From positions 496,001 through 560,000 of the forward strand of contig NZ_SOCA01000003.1 in the NCBI RefSeq assembly GCF_004364345.1: a DNA stretch of 64,000 nucleotides. The letters run 5' to 3'. Origin of the DNA: Prosthecobacter fusiformis (GTDB lineage Bacteria > Verrucomicrobiota > Verrucomicrobiia > Verrucomicrobiales > Verrucomicrobiaceae). Under the pieces are notes generated by a model that was not told the DNA's origin, ran no database searches, and was given only the letters and a program-made list of their open reading frames with translations. The position numbers and the translations under genes are program-made. Of this stretch, positions 34,561 through 43,152 are shown one piece after another. Positions within the stretch are counted from its first letter, which is position 1. The number at the start of each line of letters is the position of its first letter.

Positions 34561-35641
34561 ACTGCAATCCCTCGGCCTGCGCATGCTGGATGAGGCCTCA
34601 TCTGCCTCCAGTCGGCGTGGCGGCGCAGGCCCCAGCGACCACAAGGCCGTGGCCGTCATGGGTACCACCATCATGGTGCCTGTGCATACCCGGCCCGCCC
34701 ATCACTCACCTTTCACCGCCTCGGTTCCCGGCACAGATGGCCGGGCCATGCTATATCGGGATGGCGAGCCGGAATCCCCCATCGTCTTTCCGCGTCAGCC
34801 GCACTTTTATTCCATGTCCACGGCGGATGACATTCCGTATTGGAAGATCGCGCAGTTGCACTCTCACAACGTGCTGGCCACCACCGTTCTGCAGACCTGC
34901 ATCCGTTATGGCAATAGCGCCACCAAATGCCAGTTCTGCGCCATTGGCGAATCTCTGAAAGGGGATCGCACCATTGCCCGCAAGACTCCTGAGCAGCTTG
35001 CCGAAGTCGCCGCCGCCGCGCAGCGTTATGATGGTATTGAGCAGGTCGTCCTCACCACCGGCACTCCGCCCACGGAAGACCGGGGCGCGGCTGTCCTCGT
35101 GGATGTCGCCCGCGCCATCAAGCTCCGCACGGGCCTGGCCATTCAGGCGCAGTGTGAGCCACCTGCTGATTTCATCTGGTTTAAGCATCTGCATGAAGCC
35201 GGCGTGGATTCCCTGGGCATGCACCTGGAGGCTTGGGATGAGGACGTCCGCGCTCGCATCATGCCGGGCAAGGCCCAGGTACCCGTGTCTTATTATCTCA
35301 AAGCCTTCAAGGCTGCCGTCGCCATCTTTGGCCGCGCCCAGGTCAGCACTTATCTTCTGGCTGGCCTTGGCGATACTCGCGAAGGTTTACTGGATGCCTG
35401 CCATCAGCTCATCCAGCTCGGGGTCTATCCCTTTGTTGTGCCCTTTGTGCCTATTGGCGGTACTCAGCTTGAAGGGCGGCAACCACCCTCGTCAGACTTC
35501 ATGCGCTCCATCCTTCAGCCACTGGGGGATATGCTCACCACGGCGGGAATGACCTCCGATACTGTCAAGGCTGGCTGCGCCAAATGCGGTGCCTGCTCCT
35601 CCCTTTCCTCCTTCGAAAAACAATCCCCCTGCGCCGCCTGA
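34508..35641 (+). CDS. MSMEG_0568-family radical SAM protein
   Basis: 377 residues. Cys131, Cys141 and Cys144 ([18 protein letters not shown]) form a CX9CX2C motif instead of the canonical CX3CX2[15 protein letters not shown] and the following barrel strands ([34 protein letters not shown]) match a radical SAM TIM barrel. A CX2CX2C group at residues 357-363 near the C-terminus could bind an auxiliary iron-sulfur cluster. The start ATG is inside the nitrilase gene. The reaction is unknown; the enzyme is a fixed member of the Nit1 cluster. Confidence 0.88.
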   Translation: MITLETALVSRKQWLLSELQSLGLRMLDEASSASSRRGGAGPSDHKAVAVMGTTIMVPVHTRPAHHSPFTASVPGTDGRAMLYRDGEPESPIVFPRQPHFYSMSTADDIPYWKIAQLHSHNVLATTVLQTCIRYGNSATKCQFCAIGESLKGDRTIARKTPEQLAEVAAAAQRYDGIEQVVLTTGTPPTEDRGAAVLVDVARAIKLRTGLAIQAQCEPPADFIWFKHLHEAGVDSLGMHLEAWDEDVRARIMPGKAQVPVSYYLKAFKAAVAIFGRAQVSTYLLAGLGDTREGLLDACHQLIQLGVYPFVVPFVPIGGTQLEGRQPPSSDFMRSILQPLGDMLTTAGMTSDTVKAGCAKCGACSSLSSFEKQSPCAA

Positions 35642-35643
35642 CC

Positions 35644-35919
35644 ATGCCCGCCGTCCATTACATCGTTGAACTTCCCGATGGCGAAAAACGCCAATGCTAC
35701 TCACCCTCCACCGTCATTCATGAGCACTTCAAATCCGGTGATGCCATGCCCATGAGCGAGTTCATCCAGCGCAGCCGCACTGCCTTGAATGCTGCCAGTG
35801 ACCGTGTCCGTCAGCGTTTCGGTTTCGCCTGCTCCTCCGCCATGGATCAGCTTAGCGAAATCGAAAGCTGGGGCCGCTCTTATCCTGCCGATCAAACCGT
35901 CCGCATCCTTAAACTTTAG
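35644..35919 (+). CDS. MSMEG_0570-family nitrogen starvation response protein
   Basis: 91 residues starting two bases after the radical SAM stop. MPAVHYIVELPDGEKRQCYSPSTVIHEHF and GDAMPMSEFIQRSRTALNAASDRVRQRFGF are typical of this small cluster-specific family. No catalytic motif is known. Longer starts upstream overlap the radical SAM gene and look non-coding in this frame. Confidence 0.87.
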   Translation: MPAVHYIVELPDGEKRQCYSPSTVIHEHFKSGDAMPMSEFIQRSRTALNAASDRVRQRFGFACSSAMDQLSEIESWGRSYPADQTVRILKL

Positions 35920-35928
35920 CATCTCTTC

Positions 35929-37218
35929 ATGGAAACACATTATCCAGTCATCATCATTGGCGGCGGCCAGGCCGGACTCTCCATGAGTTTTTGCCTCAAG
36001 GAAAAAGGCATCGCCCATCTCGTCTTCGAAAAAAACCGTCTCGCGGAATCCTGGCGCAGTAAGCGCTGGGACTCCTTCTGCCTCGTCACGCCTAACTGGC
36101 AGTGTGCTCTCCCTGGTTTTGACTACGCCGGTGATGATCCCAAAGGCTTCATGGTTAAGGACCAGATCGTCGAATACATCGAGTCCTACGCTCGCTCCTT
36201 TGATCCGCCTTTGAAAGAGGGTGTCAATGTCTGGCGCATGCGCCGCAACAGCAGCGGCGTGTTTGAGATCACCACCGACATCGGTGATTTCACCGCAGAT
36301 CAGGTGGTCGTCGCAACGGGCGGTTATCAGACCTCGCACCTGCCTCGCATGGCGGAACGCTTCCCCTCCAGCATCACGCAACTGCACTCCTCAAACTATA
36401 AAAATGCAGCAGCCCTTCCCCCTGGCGAAGTGCTTGTCGTCGGCACCGGCCAGTCCGGTTGCCAGATCGCCGAAGACCTGCACCTGGCAGGCCGACGCGT
36501 CCACCTCTGCGTCGGTGGTGCGCCGCGCACCGCTCGTCGCTATCGTGGCAAGGACGTCGTCGAATGGCTGGCCGACATGGGCTATTATGACATGCCCATC
36601 CATGAGCATCCCAAAAAGGACATGGTCCGCTCCAAGGCCAATCATTATGTTACGGGTCGGGATGGTGGCCGCGATATTGACCTCCGCCGCTTCGCCCTGG
36701 AAGGCATGCAGCTTTACGGCCGCCTGAAGGAGGTTACCGGCAGCACTCTCTCCTTTGCCGATGACCTGAAGCAGAACCTGGATCAGGCCGACAATGTGTC
36801 CGAAAGCATCAAGACAACGATAGATAAATTCATCGCCTCAAAAGGCATCGAGGCCCCTCAGGAAGATCGTTACATTCCTCTCTGGCAGCCTGAAGACCGG
36901 CCAGCCACGTTGGATTATTCTCAGTCTGGCATCACCAGCATCACCAGCATCATCTGGAGCATGGGCTACGGCACGGACTACCGCTGGATCGAAATTCCCA
37001 TCTTCGATGGTAAAGGTTATCCCAACCATGATCGCGGTGTCACTAGTGTGCCCGGAGTCTATTTCATCGGCTTGCCCTGGCAATACACCTGGGGCAGCGG
37101 CCGCTTCTCCGGCGTCGCTCAAGATGCCCGTTTCCTCGCCAACTGCATCGAGTCGCGGCACGCCACTCCTAAGGTCGCCGCTGGCCAGATTTTAAACATG
37201 TGGGCACTCGGCTCATAG
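35929..37218 (+). CDS. MSMEG_0569-family flavin-dependent oxidoreductase
   Basis: 429 residues. The N-terminal dinucleotide-binding motif is IIIGGGQAGLSMSFCLKEKGI. A second GxGxSG site, VVGTGQSGCQIAEDL, near residue 170 would bind NAD(P)H, as in flavin-containing monooxygenase-like enzymes. GVYFIGLPWQYTWGSGRFSGVAQDARFLA closes the FAD domain. It starts nine bases after the MSMEG_0570-like gene. Within the cluster it is the likely oxidant in a pathway involving the nitrilase and radical SAM enzymes; the substrate is unknown. Confidence 0.9.
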   Translation: METHYPVIIIGGGQAGLSMSFCLKEKGIAHLVFEKNRLAESWRSKRWDSFCLVTPNWQCALPGFDYAGDDPKGFMVKDQIVEYIESYARSFDPPLKEGVNVWRMRRNSSGVFEITTDIGDFTADQVVVATGGYQTSHLPRMAERFPSSITQLHSSNYKNAAALPPGEVLVVGTGQSGCQIAEDLHLAGRRVHLCVGGAPRTARRYRGKDVVEWLADMGYYDMPIHEHPKKDMVRSKANHYVTGRDGGRDIDLRRFALEGMQLYGRLKEVTGSTLSFADDLKQNLDQADNVSESIKTTIDKFIASKGIEAPQEDRYIPLWQPEDRPATLDYSQSGITSITSIIWSMGYGTDYRWIEIPIFDGKGYPNHDRGVTSVPGVYFIGLPWQYTWGSGRFSGVAQDARFLANCIESRHATPKVAAGQILNMWALGS

Positions 37219-37256
37219 CTCTCTTGGCACGTCTTCTGCAACCCGTCATCCTCATC

Positions 37257-37826
37257 ATGCTTTTTGAAACTTACCCTCCTTTCCGTCAGCGTGACTTCGT
37301 CTTTAAGATCGCCACCACCCCGAGCGAACTCGCTGGTTACTGGGCTTTGCGCAAAGCTGTATTTTGTGAGGAGCAACATGTCTTCCATGATGGCGATGAC
37401 CGCGATGCACTCGATGAACACGGCATCCCCATCATCTGTGCCACTCTCGTGGCTGGTATGGTGGATGAGGTCATCGGCACCGTCCGCATTGATGAACGTG
37501 AGCCTCGTCTTTGGTATGGCAGCCGCCTCTGTGTGGATCGCGAATACCGCCGCCTCACTGAAATGAGCACCAGTGTCAGCGTCCGCAGCCACCAGCCTGT
37601 TTATCGCGGTTTCGGTGCCATCGGCGCAGGCCTCATCTACAAGGCCGTATCCACGGCCAACAAAATAGGCTGTGATAAATTTCTGGCCGATGTTCAGGAA
37701 CAAAACGCCAGATTCTTCCAGCGCCTCCACTGGCAGCGCCTCGGCGAGCGCCAACTCCACGGACGTCTCCACGTCCACATGCAAGCCGAAATGGCCCACT
37801 ACCCACCCGCCGCCATGGTCGCCTGA
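37257..37826 (+). CDS. MSMEG_0567/Sll0786-family N-acetyltransferase
   Basis: 189 residues from ATG 37257, 38 bp after the oxidoreductase stop; the frame extends upstream to 37200 but that overlaps the oxidoreductase gene. FKIATTPSELAGYWALRKAVFCEEQHVF and the acetyl-CoA-binding part VYRGFGAIGAGLIYKAV are GNAT features. NARFFQRLHWQRLGERQLHGRLHVHMQAEM is the conserved ending. In mycobacteria this domain is fused to the AIR-synthase-like protein; here the two are separate genes, as in Synechocystis. Confidence 0.87.
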   Translation: MLFETYPPFRQRDFVFKIATTPSELAGYWALRKAVFCEEQHVFHDGDDRDALDEHGIPIICATLVAGMVDEVIGTVRIDEREPRLWYGSRLCVDREYRRLTEMSTSVSVRSHQPVYRGFGAIGAGLIYKAVSTANKIGCDKFLADVQEQNARFFQRLHWQRLGERQLHGRLHVHMQAEMAHYPPAAMVA

Positions 37827-37850
37827 TCGGCCATCATCAAAGTCGCAGTG

Positions 37851-37882
37851 CAAAGTAGCCCGCACAGTCCCTGTGCGGATAG
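37851..37882. repeat. direct repeat copy 1 with internal hairpin
   Basis: CAAAGTAGCCCGCACAGTCC continues into CTGTGCGGATAG. CCGCACAG and CTGTGCGG form a perfect 8-bp stem with a TCC loop. A second copy is at 37987-38018. The 261-bp gap between the GNAT and AIR-synthase genes holds nothing else that I can identify. Confidence 0.65.
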
Positions 37883-37986
37883 CAGCATCGCAATCACATA
37901 CCACGTCCCCCCATCCCTCACCCCTTTTTTCCAGGTTCCTCCCCAACGCCGCTAAAAACCGCGCATCGCCCCCCGCCTTAGAGTCA

Positions 37987-38018
37987 CAAAGTAGCCCGCA
38001 CAGTCCCCTGTGGGATAG
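37987..38018. repeat. direct repeat copy 2 with imperfect hairpin
   Basis: Repeats CAAAGTAGCCCGCACAGTCC from 37851, but continues CCTGTGGGATAG with one inserted C and one changed base, so its stem is shorter. Sequence after both copies is loosely similar for a further 40 bp, suggesting a tandem duplication of about 135 bp that has diverged. Confidence 0.6.
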
Positions 38019-38087
38019 CCACCTCGAATCTGATAACACGCTCCCCCTTACTCTCAACCTCCCTTCACCAGACCTCCCCACCCCCAC

Positions 38088-39059
38088 ATGCCTGCCCTCT
38101 CCCCGCTGCTGCAGGAACTCCGCGACCACCCCAACATCGCTGAAAAACTTCGGATCGCCGCCGCCTACAGCCCTGCCTTAGAGGTCGCAGGCGGCATCGA
38201 AATCGGTGACGACGCCGCAGCCATTCCCGATGGCGATGGTTTCCTCCTCTTCGCCGCCGAAGGCATGATGGAAGGTTTCATCGAGATGGACCCCTGGTTC
38301 GCCGGATACTGCGCCGTCATGGTGAATCTCAGCGACATCGCCGCCATGGGCGGAGCACCCGTCGCCATTGTTGATGTGCTGTGGGCGCATCCAGATTCGA
38401 CGATGGCCACCGAGATTTGGTCCGGTATGCGCGCCGCTTCCACAGCTTACGGTGTGCCCATTGTCGGCGGCCACACCACCCGCTTCCCCATTGAGCGCAC
38501 GCCCTTGCTTGCCGCCGCCGTCATGGGAAAAGCCACACGGTTGATCACCAGCTTTGATGCCCAGCCTGGGGATACCCTCCTCATGGCCGTGGACCTGCGC
38601 GGTGCTTATCGGGGCGAAGGCACCTTCTTTTGGAATGCCAGTGTGGGTTCTCCACCCGATCGCTTGCGCAGTGACCTCTTACTGCTCAAAGAACTCGCCG
38701 ATGCCAGCCTCGTCACCTCGGGGAAAGACATCAGCAATGGCGGCCTTTTCGGTACCCTCGCCATGCTTTTGGCCACCTCCGGTTGTGGTGCTCAGGTGGA
38801 CCTGGACTCCCTTCCCATGCCGCCGGATGTGGACTTGAAACGGTGGCTCCTTTCTTTCCCCAGTTATGGTTATGTCCTGACAGCCACGCCGGAAAAAGCC
38901 GACGACGTCATGACCCTGTTCTCGCATCACGGCATCACCTGCGCGGCCATCGGCAGCATCACCGGGACACACGCTTTGGAGATTTCTTCCCAGGACGGGC
39001 GGGAGGTGTTTGCGCAGATCGCACCGGCAGCGACGGCCCGTCCTTCCAGGAGCCAGTGA
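38088..39059 (+). CDS. Sll0787-family AIR-synthase-like protein
   Basis: 323 residues. GIEIGDDAAAIPDG, CAVMVNLSDIAAMGGAPVAIVDVLW and VGGHTTRFP match the ATP-binding PurM/SelD-like N-terminal fold. TSGKDISNGGLFGTLAMLL matches the C-terminal AIRS domain. It is the last gene of the Nit1 cluster. AIRS-fold proteins use ATP to activate carboxyl or amide groups, which would fit a ligase or kinase role, but the reaction is unknown. Its last 101 bp overlap the convergent LacI gene. It is separated from the GNAT gene by 261 bp with duplicated hairpins, so it may have its own promoter. Confidence 0.87.
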   Translation: MPALSPLLQELRDHPNIAEKLRIAAAYSPALEVAGGIEIGDDAAAIPDGDGFLLFAAEGMMEGFIEMDPWFAGYCAVMVNLSDIAAMGGAPVAIVDVLWAHPDSTMATEIWSGMRAASTAYGVPIVGGHTTRFPIERTPLLAAAVMGKATRLITSFDAQPGDTLLMAVDLRGAYRGEGTFFWNASVGSPPDRLRSDLLLLKELADASLVTSGKDISNGGLFGTLAMLLATSGCGAQVDLDSLPMPPDVDLKRWLLSFPSYGYVLTATPEKADDVMTLFSHHGITCAAIGSITGTHALEISSQDGREVFAQIAPAATARPSRSQ

Positions 39060-40041
39060 TCAAAACATCACGCGGATGTTCCGGGATGCCCCGGTCATGC
39101 ATGTGCATTTTCTGCACCAGCAAATCCACCGCCGCAGCCCCCACCCGGTCCAGATTCCCGTCAATGCCGGCCATCTTTTTCCTCTCGGCTTCCGTGCCAA
39201 AGAGATAGGCCACTCCAATATCCTTCGGCACCTTCAGTCTGAGCCGCCCCAGCAGTTCCAGAATGTCGATTTTATACACCAGCAGGGCGTCAGGTTCATG
39301 CTGTTCCATCCATTCACGGAATTCAGCCATATTCACCCCATCAGCTTCCGTCATCAGGGGCGGGCATTGTTCCTCAGGCGGGCGCTGCCACTGTTCATTC
39401 AGAGCTGCCGCCGACCATTGCCCCCCCACAATGGTATTGTTCCGCACGGGGGCGATCAACGCAGGCCGTCGGTACCCTAAAGAGCGCATTTTTTCAAAGG
39501 CCAGATTCACATTGAAAAAGCCATGCAATTGCACCCGGTCCACCGGTAATTGACGAAAGTAGGTGCTCAAACCAACCACACAAAAGTCCCCCACATCGAG
39601 GGTTGTGGGCTGGTCATCCCGTTCGGAAAATCCCAGGATGAGTCCCCGTATACCCCGCGTGATCAGCACCCGCCGCAGGTGTTCCGCATCCCCTTTGGCC
39701 GGGCCGAGGGAGAATACCTCAATCTGATACCCAAGCTGCTGCGCACGTCTTTGCAGTCCTTTTAGATACCAGAGGCAGACATCTTTTTTCTTCCAGGCTT
39801 CATCCGCCACATTCGTGATCAGGGCCAGCGTCTCTCCATGCGGATCCAGCTTCCGCCGTTTTTGGGTCATCAACGCCTGCACCAATGGATTCGGTGCATA
39901 CCTCAGCTTAGCCGCGGCAGCTTTGACACGCTCGATAACCGGTGGTGAAATCCGCGGATCATCCCTCAGCGCCCGCGAAACCGTCGCCCCGGATACCCCG
40001 GCCGCCTTTGCCACATCTTGGAGGGTTACGGATCGGTCCAT
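38959..40041 (-). CDS. LacI-family transcriptional regulator
   Basis: 360 residues. The N-terminal HTH is VTLQDVAKAAGVSGATVSRAL, with the hinge helix around SPPVIERVKAAAAKLRYAPNPLVQAL. The periplasmic-binding-protein-like core follows (LALITNVADEAWKK, RGLILGFSERDD, RRPALIAPVRNN). The C-terminal tail after VLITGSWKDGP is basic and overlaps the end of the AIR-synthase gene on the other strand. It may control the Nit1 cluster through the palindrome at 32895. Effectors cannot be read from the sequence, and it could instead regulate distant sugar genes. Confidence 0.9.
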   Translation of the reverse strand: MDRSVTLQDVAKAAGVSGATVSRALRDDPRISPPVIERVKAAAAKLRYAPNPLVQALMTQKRRKLDPHGETLALITNVADEAWKKKDVCLWYLKGLQRRAQQLGYQIEVFSLGPAKGDAEHLRRVLITRGIRGLILGFSERDDQPTTLDVGDFCVVGLSTYFRQLPVDRVQLHGFFNVNLAFEKMRSLGYRRPALIAPVRNNTIVGGQWSAAALNEQWQRPPEEQCPPLMTEADGVNMAEFREWMEQHEPDALLVYKIDILELLGRLRLKVPKDIGVAYLFGTEAERKKMAGIDGNLDRVGAAAVDLLVQKMHMHDRGIPEHPRDVLITGSWKDGPSLPVRSAQTPPARPGKKSPKRVSR

Positions 40042-40095
40042 CTAGACCGTGCAAATACGCAGAAATCGTCCTTTTACAAGCCCTGGACGTATCTG

Positions 40096-40106
40096 GTTTG
40101 TCAAAC
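40096..40106. promoter_or_regulatory. small palindrome between lacI-type gene and uvrB
   Basis: GTTTGTCAAAC is a perfect odd palindrome (5-bp arms) in the 117-bp divergent region. It could be an operator or a chance hit. Confidence 0.25.
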
Positions 40107-40158
40107 TTGGTCATCGGCTTTAGTCTTCGATACCAGCATCTATTCGTTTTAAATCTCC

Positions 40159-42366
40159 GTGTCTTCCCCCTTCCAACTCAATCGCGAATATGAACCCAAA
40201 GGCGACCAGGCTCAGGCGATAGCCAAGCTGGTGAAGTCCGTCAGTGCTGGGAATAGACATCAAACCTTGTTAGGCGTCACTGGCTCGGGTAAGACTTATA
40301 CGATGGCCAACATCATTGCCGATATCGGCAAACCGGCCCTCGTCTTCTCCCACAACAAGACGCTTGCCGCTCAGCTTTATTCAGAGTTTCGAAACTTCTT
40401 CCCCAACAACGCCGTCGAATATTTCGTCAGCTATTTCGATTATTATCAGCCCGAAGCCTACATCCCGCGCACCGATACCTACATCGAAAAAGACAGCAGC
40501 ATCAATGACGAGATTGAGCGGTTGCGCCTCTCCACCATGGGGGCGCTGATCACTCGAAAGGACGTCGTTGTCATCGCCAGTGTGTCATGCATCTACGGCT
40601 TGGGTTCGCCCGAAGATTATGAAGGCATGATGGTGCCTATTCACGTCGGCCAGCAGATGACGCGCGAGACCTTCCTCACCAAGCTGGTGGACATGCTCTA
40701 CGAGCGCAATGACATCCAGCTCAAGCGCGGCAGCTTCCGTGCCCGTGGGGATGTGGTGGAGGTCATCCCTGCCTACCTGGACAATGAGGCCATCCGCATT
40801 GAGTTCTTCGGGGATGAGATCGACCGCATCAGTGCAGTAGATCCGCTCACCGGCACGGTGACGCTGAAAATGAACAGCTACACCATCTTTCCTGCCAAAC
40901 AGTTTGTTACGCCGGGTGATAAACTTAAAAAGGCCGTGGTCAAAATTCGCGAGGAAATGGAAGGCTGCGTGGCCGCATTTGAAAAGGAAGGCAAGCTCCT
41001 GGAAGCCCAGCGCCTGAAAATGCGCACCGAGCATGACATCGAAATGATGCAGGAGATGGGCTTTTGCCAGGGCATCGAAAACTACAGCCGCCACCTCACC
41101 GGTCGCGTGCCTGGAGCCACACCGGGAACACTGCTGGATTTCTTCCCGGATGACTTCCTCTGCCTCGTCGATGAAAGCCATGCCACCATCCCACAGATCG
41201 GCGGCATGTATGAGGGGGATCGTTCCCGCAAGACCACGCTTGTAGAGCATGGTTTCCGTCTACCCAGTGCACTAGATAACCGGCCCCTGAAGTTTCCTGA
41301 GTTCATGGATGCCGTGGGCCAGCTTGTCTATGTCAGTGCTACTCCTGCACGCTTTGAGATCGAAAACAGCGTTGTTGGAAATGCCACTTACATCCCGCAT
41401 AAACGTGAACGCATCGGCCAGGAAGAAGGCACACCCGCTGCTTTGCCAGGCGTCGCGGTGAGAGTCAGTGGCAATGCGCAACCGGTGGAAAAGTTTGATG
41501 TCCTCACCAAGGGCAAGCCACTGGTGGTCGAGCAGATCATCCGCCCCACAGGCCTGCTGGATCCCATCATCACCATCAAGCCACTCAAAGGCCAGATTGA
41601 CGAGACCATCGAACTCTGCCGCCAGCGCATCGAAAAGGGCGAGCGTGTCCTCGTCACCACCCTCACCAAACGCACCGCTGAAGACCTCACCGACTACCTG
41701 CGGAATCTGGACATGAAAGTCCGCTACTTGCACAGTGACATTGATGCCATTGAGCGTGTGGAAATCCTCCGCAGCTTGCGCAAAGGCGACTGCGATGTCC
41801 TTGTCGGCATCAACCTTCTGCGTGAGGGGCTGGACCTGCCGGAGGTCAGTCTTGTGTGCATCCTGGATGCCGATAAAGAAGGGTTCCTTCGCAGCGAGAC
41901 CTCCCTCATCCAGACCGCCGGTCGCGCGGCCCGCCATGTGGCTGGGGAGGTCGTACTGTTTGCGGATATCGAGACCCAAAGCATCCGCTCACTTCTCAGT
42001 ATCAGCGGCTACCGTCGTCAAGTGCAGCTGGACCATAACGAAAAGTATGGCATCACTCCACAAACCGTCCGCCGTGCCGTGCAGGAATCCCTGCAAACCT
42101 TGGGTAAAGCCAAGGAGATGGAAGAAAACGTCCTTCGCGAAGGGGGCGGTGCCGACTATGCCGTAACCGAAGTCATCCGCGAACTCGAAGGCGAAATGGC
42201 CGAAGCCGCAACCAAGCTGGAATTCGAACGCGCCGCCCTCCTGCGCGACCAGATCCGCGAACTAAAGAAACAAGCCGGCCTGAATGCCGATGACGGTGGC
42301 GTCCTGCCCAAGCCGAAAAAGGTCATGTATGGCAAACCCAAACGCGGAGCGAAGAAAGGCAAATGA
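40159..42366 (+). CDS. uvrB: excinuclease ABC subunit B
   Basis: 735 residues with a GTG start at 40159. Walker A is GVTGSGKTYT (residues 39-48). The beta-hairpin region YFDYYQPEAYIPRTDTYIEKDSSIN, the helicase motifs (LCLVDESHATIPQIGGMYEGDRSRK, VLVGINLLREGLDLPEVSLVCILDADKEGFLRSE, IQTAGRAARH) and a C-terminal UVR coiled-coil (AEAATKLEFERAALLRDQIRELKK) are complete. UvrB loads onto damaged DNA with UvrA and recruits UvrC in nucleotide excision repair. It is divergent from the LacI gene. A TTGTTAGGC nonamer sits in the Walker A region as LLG. Confidence 0.97.
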   Translation: MSSPFQLNREYEPKGDQAQAIAKLVKSVSAGNRHQTLLGVTGSGKTYTMANIIADIGKPALVFSHNKTLAAQLYSEFRNFFPNNAVEYFVSYFDYYQPEAYIPRTDTYIEKDSSINDEIERLRLSTMGALITRKDVVVIASVSCIYGLGSPEDYEGMMVPIHVGQQMTRETFLTKLVDMLYERNDIQLKRGSFRARGDVVEVIPAYLDNEAIRIEFFGDEIDRISAVDPLTGTVTLKMNSYTIFPAKQFVTPGDKLKKAVVKIREEMEGCVAAFEKEGKLLEAQRLKMRTEHDIEMMQEMGFCQGIENYSRHLTGRVPGATPGTLLDFFPDDFLCLVDESHATIPQIGGMYEGDRSRKTTLVEHGFRLPSALDNRPLKFPEFMDAVGQLVYVSATPARFEIENSVVGNATYIPHKRERIGQEEGTPAALPGVAVRVSGNAQPVEKFDVLTKGKPLVVEQIIRPTGLLDPIITIKPLKGQIDETIELCRQRIEKGERVLVTTLTKRTAEDLTDYLRNLDMKVRYLHSDIDAIERVEILRSLRKGDCDVLVGINLLREGLDLPEVSLVCILDADKEGFLRSETSLIQTAGRAARHVAGEVVLFADIETQSIRSLLSISGYRRQVQLDHNEKYGITPQTVRRAVQESLQTLGKAKEMEENVLREGGGADYAVTEVIRELEGEMAEAATKLEFERAALLRDQIRELKKQAGLNADDGGVLPKPKKVMYGKPKRGAKKGK

Positions 42367-42426
42367 TGGCGCTGAGTACCTTCGCATGAAGATTGCTTGT
42401 CTTTAAAAGAGAAGTATTCTTATCCC

Positions 42427-42645
42427 ATGGAGCCGCGTCCCGTCATCAACCTGGAGGAAACCATCGGTAAAACGGTGGGACGTCGCGTGGCACCAAAGAA
42501 TGGAACAGGTTTGCAAGTGACACTCAACGAAGTACTAGCCAGCCAGCGTAGGGGTATCTGCCCCAAAGGTGTTTACCGTTTTAACTCACACGAGGAAGCT
42601 GATCAATGGATGTGGAAAATGATGAACCGCAAGAAGGCGACTTAG
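42427..42645 (+). CDS. small protein, partner of the following nucleotidyltransferase
   Basis: 72 residues from ATG 42427; TTG 42397 would add ten. No known domain; VTLNEVLASQRRGICPKGVYRF and HEEADQWMWKMM are the most structured parts. It overlaps the next gene by 40 bp in another frame. This is a common arrangement for antitoxin-like partners of minimal nucleotidyltransferases. The role is inferred from position. Confidence 0.6.
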   Translation: MEPRPVINLEETIGKTVGRRVAPKNGTGLQVTLNEVLASQRRGICPKGVYRFNSHEEADQWMWKMMNRKKAT

Positions 42646-43118
42646 TCTCAAGGGCCCCTACCGAGAGTGATCTTGCCTCCATGTGCAGCAAGCTCAATGA
42701 GGCCAGTGCGCGATATGTAATTGTCGGGGGATTTGCGATCATTTATGCCGGATATGGGAGGACAACGGGGGACGTAGATTTGTTAATGGCCACGGATCTG
42801 GAGAATGAAGCAAGCATCTATCGAGTCCTTGAGTTCCTCCCTGACAAAGCCGTGCTCGAACTTGAACCCGGCGAAGTGGAAAAATACACGGTCGTTCGGG
42901 TCGCGGATGAGATCATTGTGGATCTAATGAAGTCGGCCTCGGGCATTGATTATGAGGAAGCATCCAAAGATGTGGTGATCCGCTACGTGCAGGGAGTACC
43001 TATCCCTTTTGCATCTCCTCGTCTGTTGTGGAGAATGAAAAAGAATACGCATCGCGAGAAGGACGCACCGGATTTGTTGTTTCTACGCACCCAATATCCT
43101 GAGGTTACTCAGGATTAA
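42606..43118 (+). CDS. nucleotidyltransferase-fold protein (DUF6036-like)
   Basis: 170 residues. YVIVGGFAIIYAGYGRTTGDVDLLM is the nucleotidyltransferase GG-plus-DxD signature; the second part contains EIIVDLMKSASGIDYEEA and PRLLWRMKKNTHREKDAPDLLFL. Proteins of this type occur in toxin-antitoxin modules of the MNT/AbiEii kind. The GDVDL pair would bind metal and NTP. The gene starts inside the small upstream gene. A second pair with the same layout is at 53673-54540. Confidence 0.75.
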   Translation: MDVENDEPQEGDLVSRAPTESDLASMCSKLNEASARYVIVGGFAIIYAGYGRTTGDVDLLMATDLENEASIYRVLEFLPDKAVLELEPGEVEKYTVVRVADEIIVDLMKSASGIDYEEASKDVVIRYVQGVPIPFASPRLLWRMKKNTHREKDAPDLLFLRTQYPEVTQD

Positions 43119-43152
43119 AAATACCTCAGACTGTGTAAAAGGGGGGCGAAAT

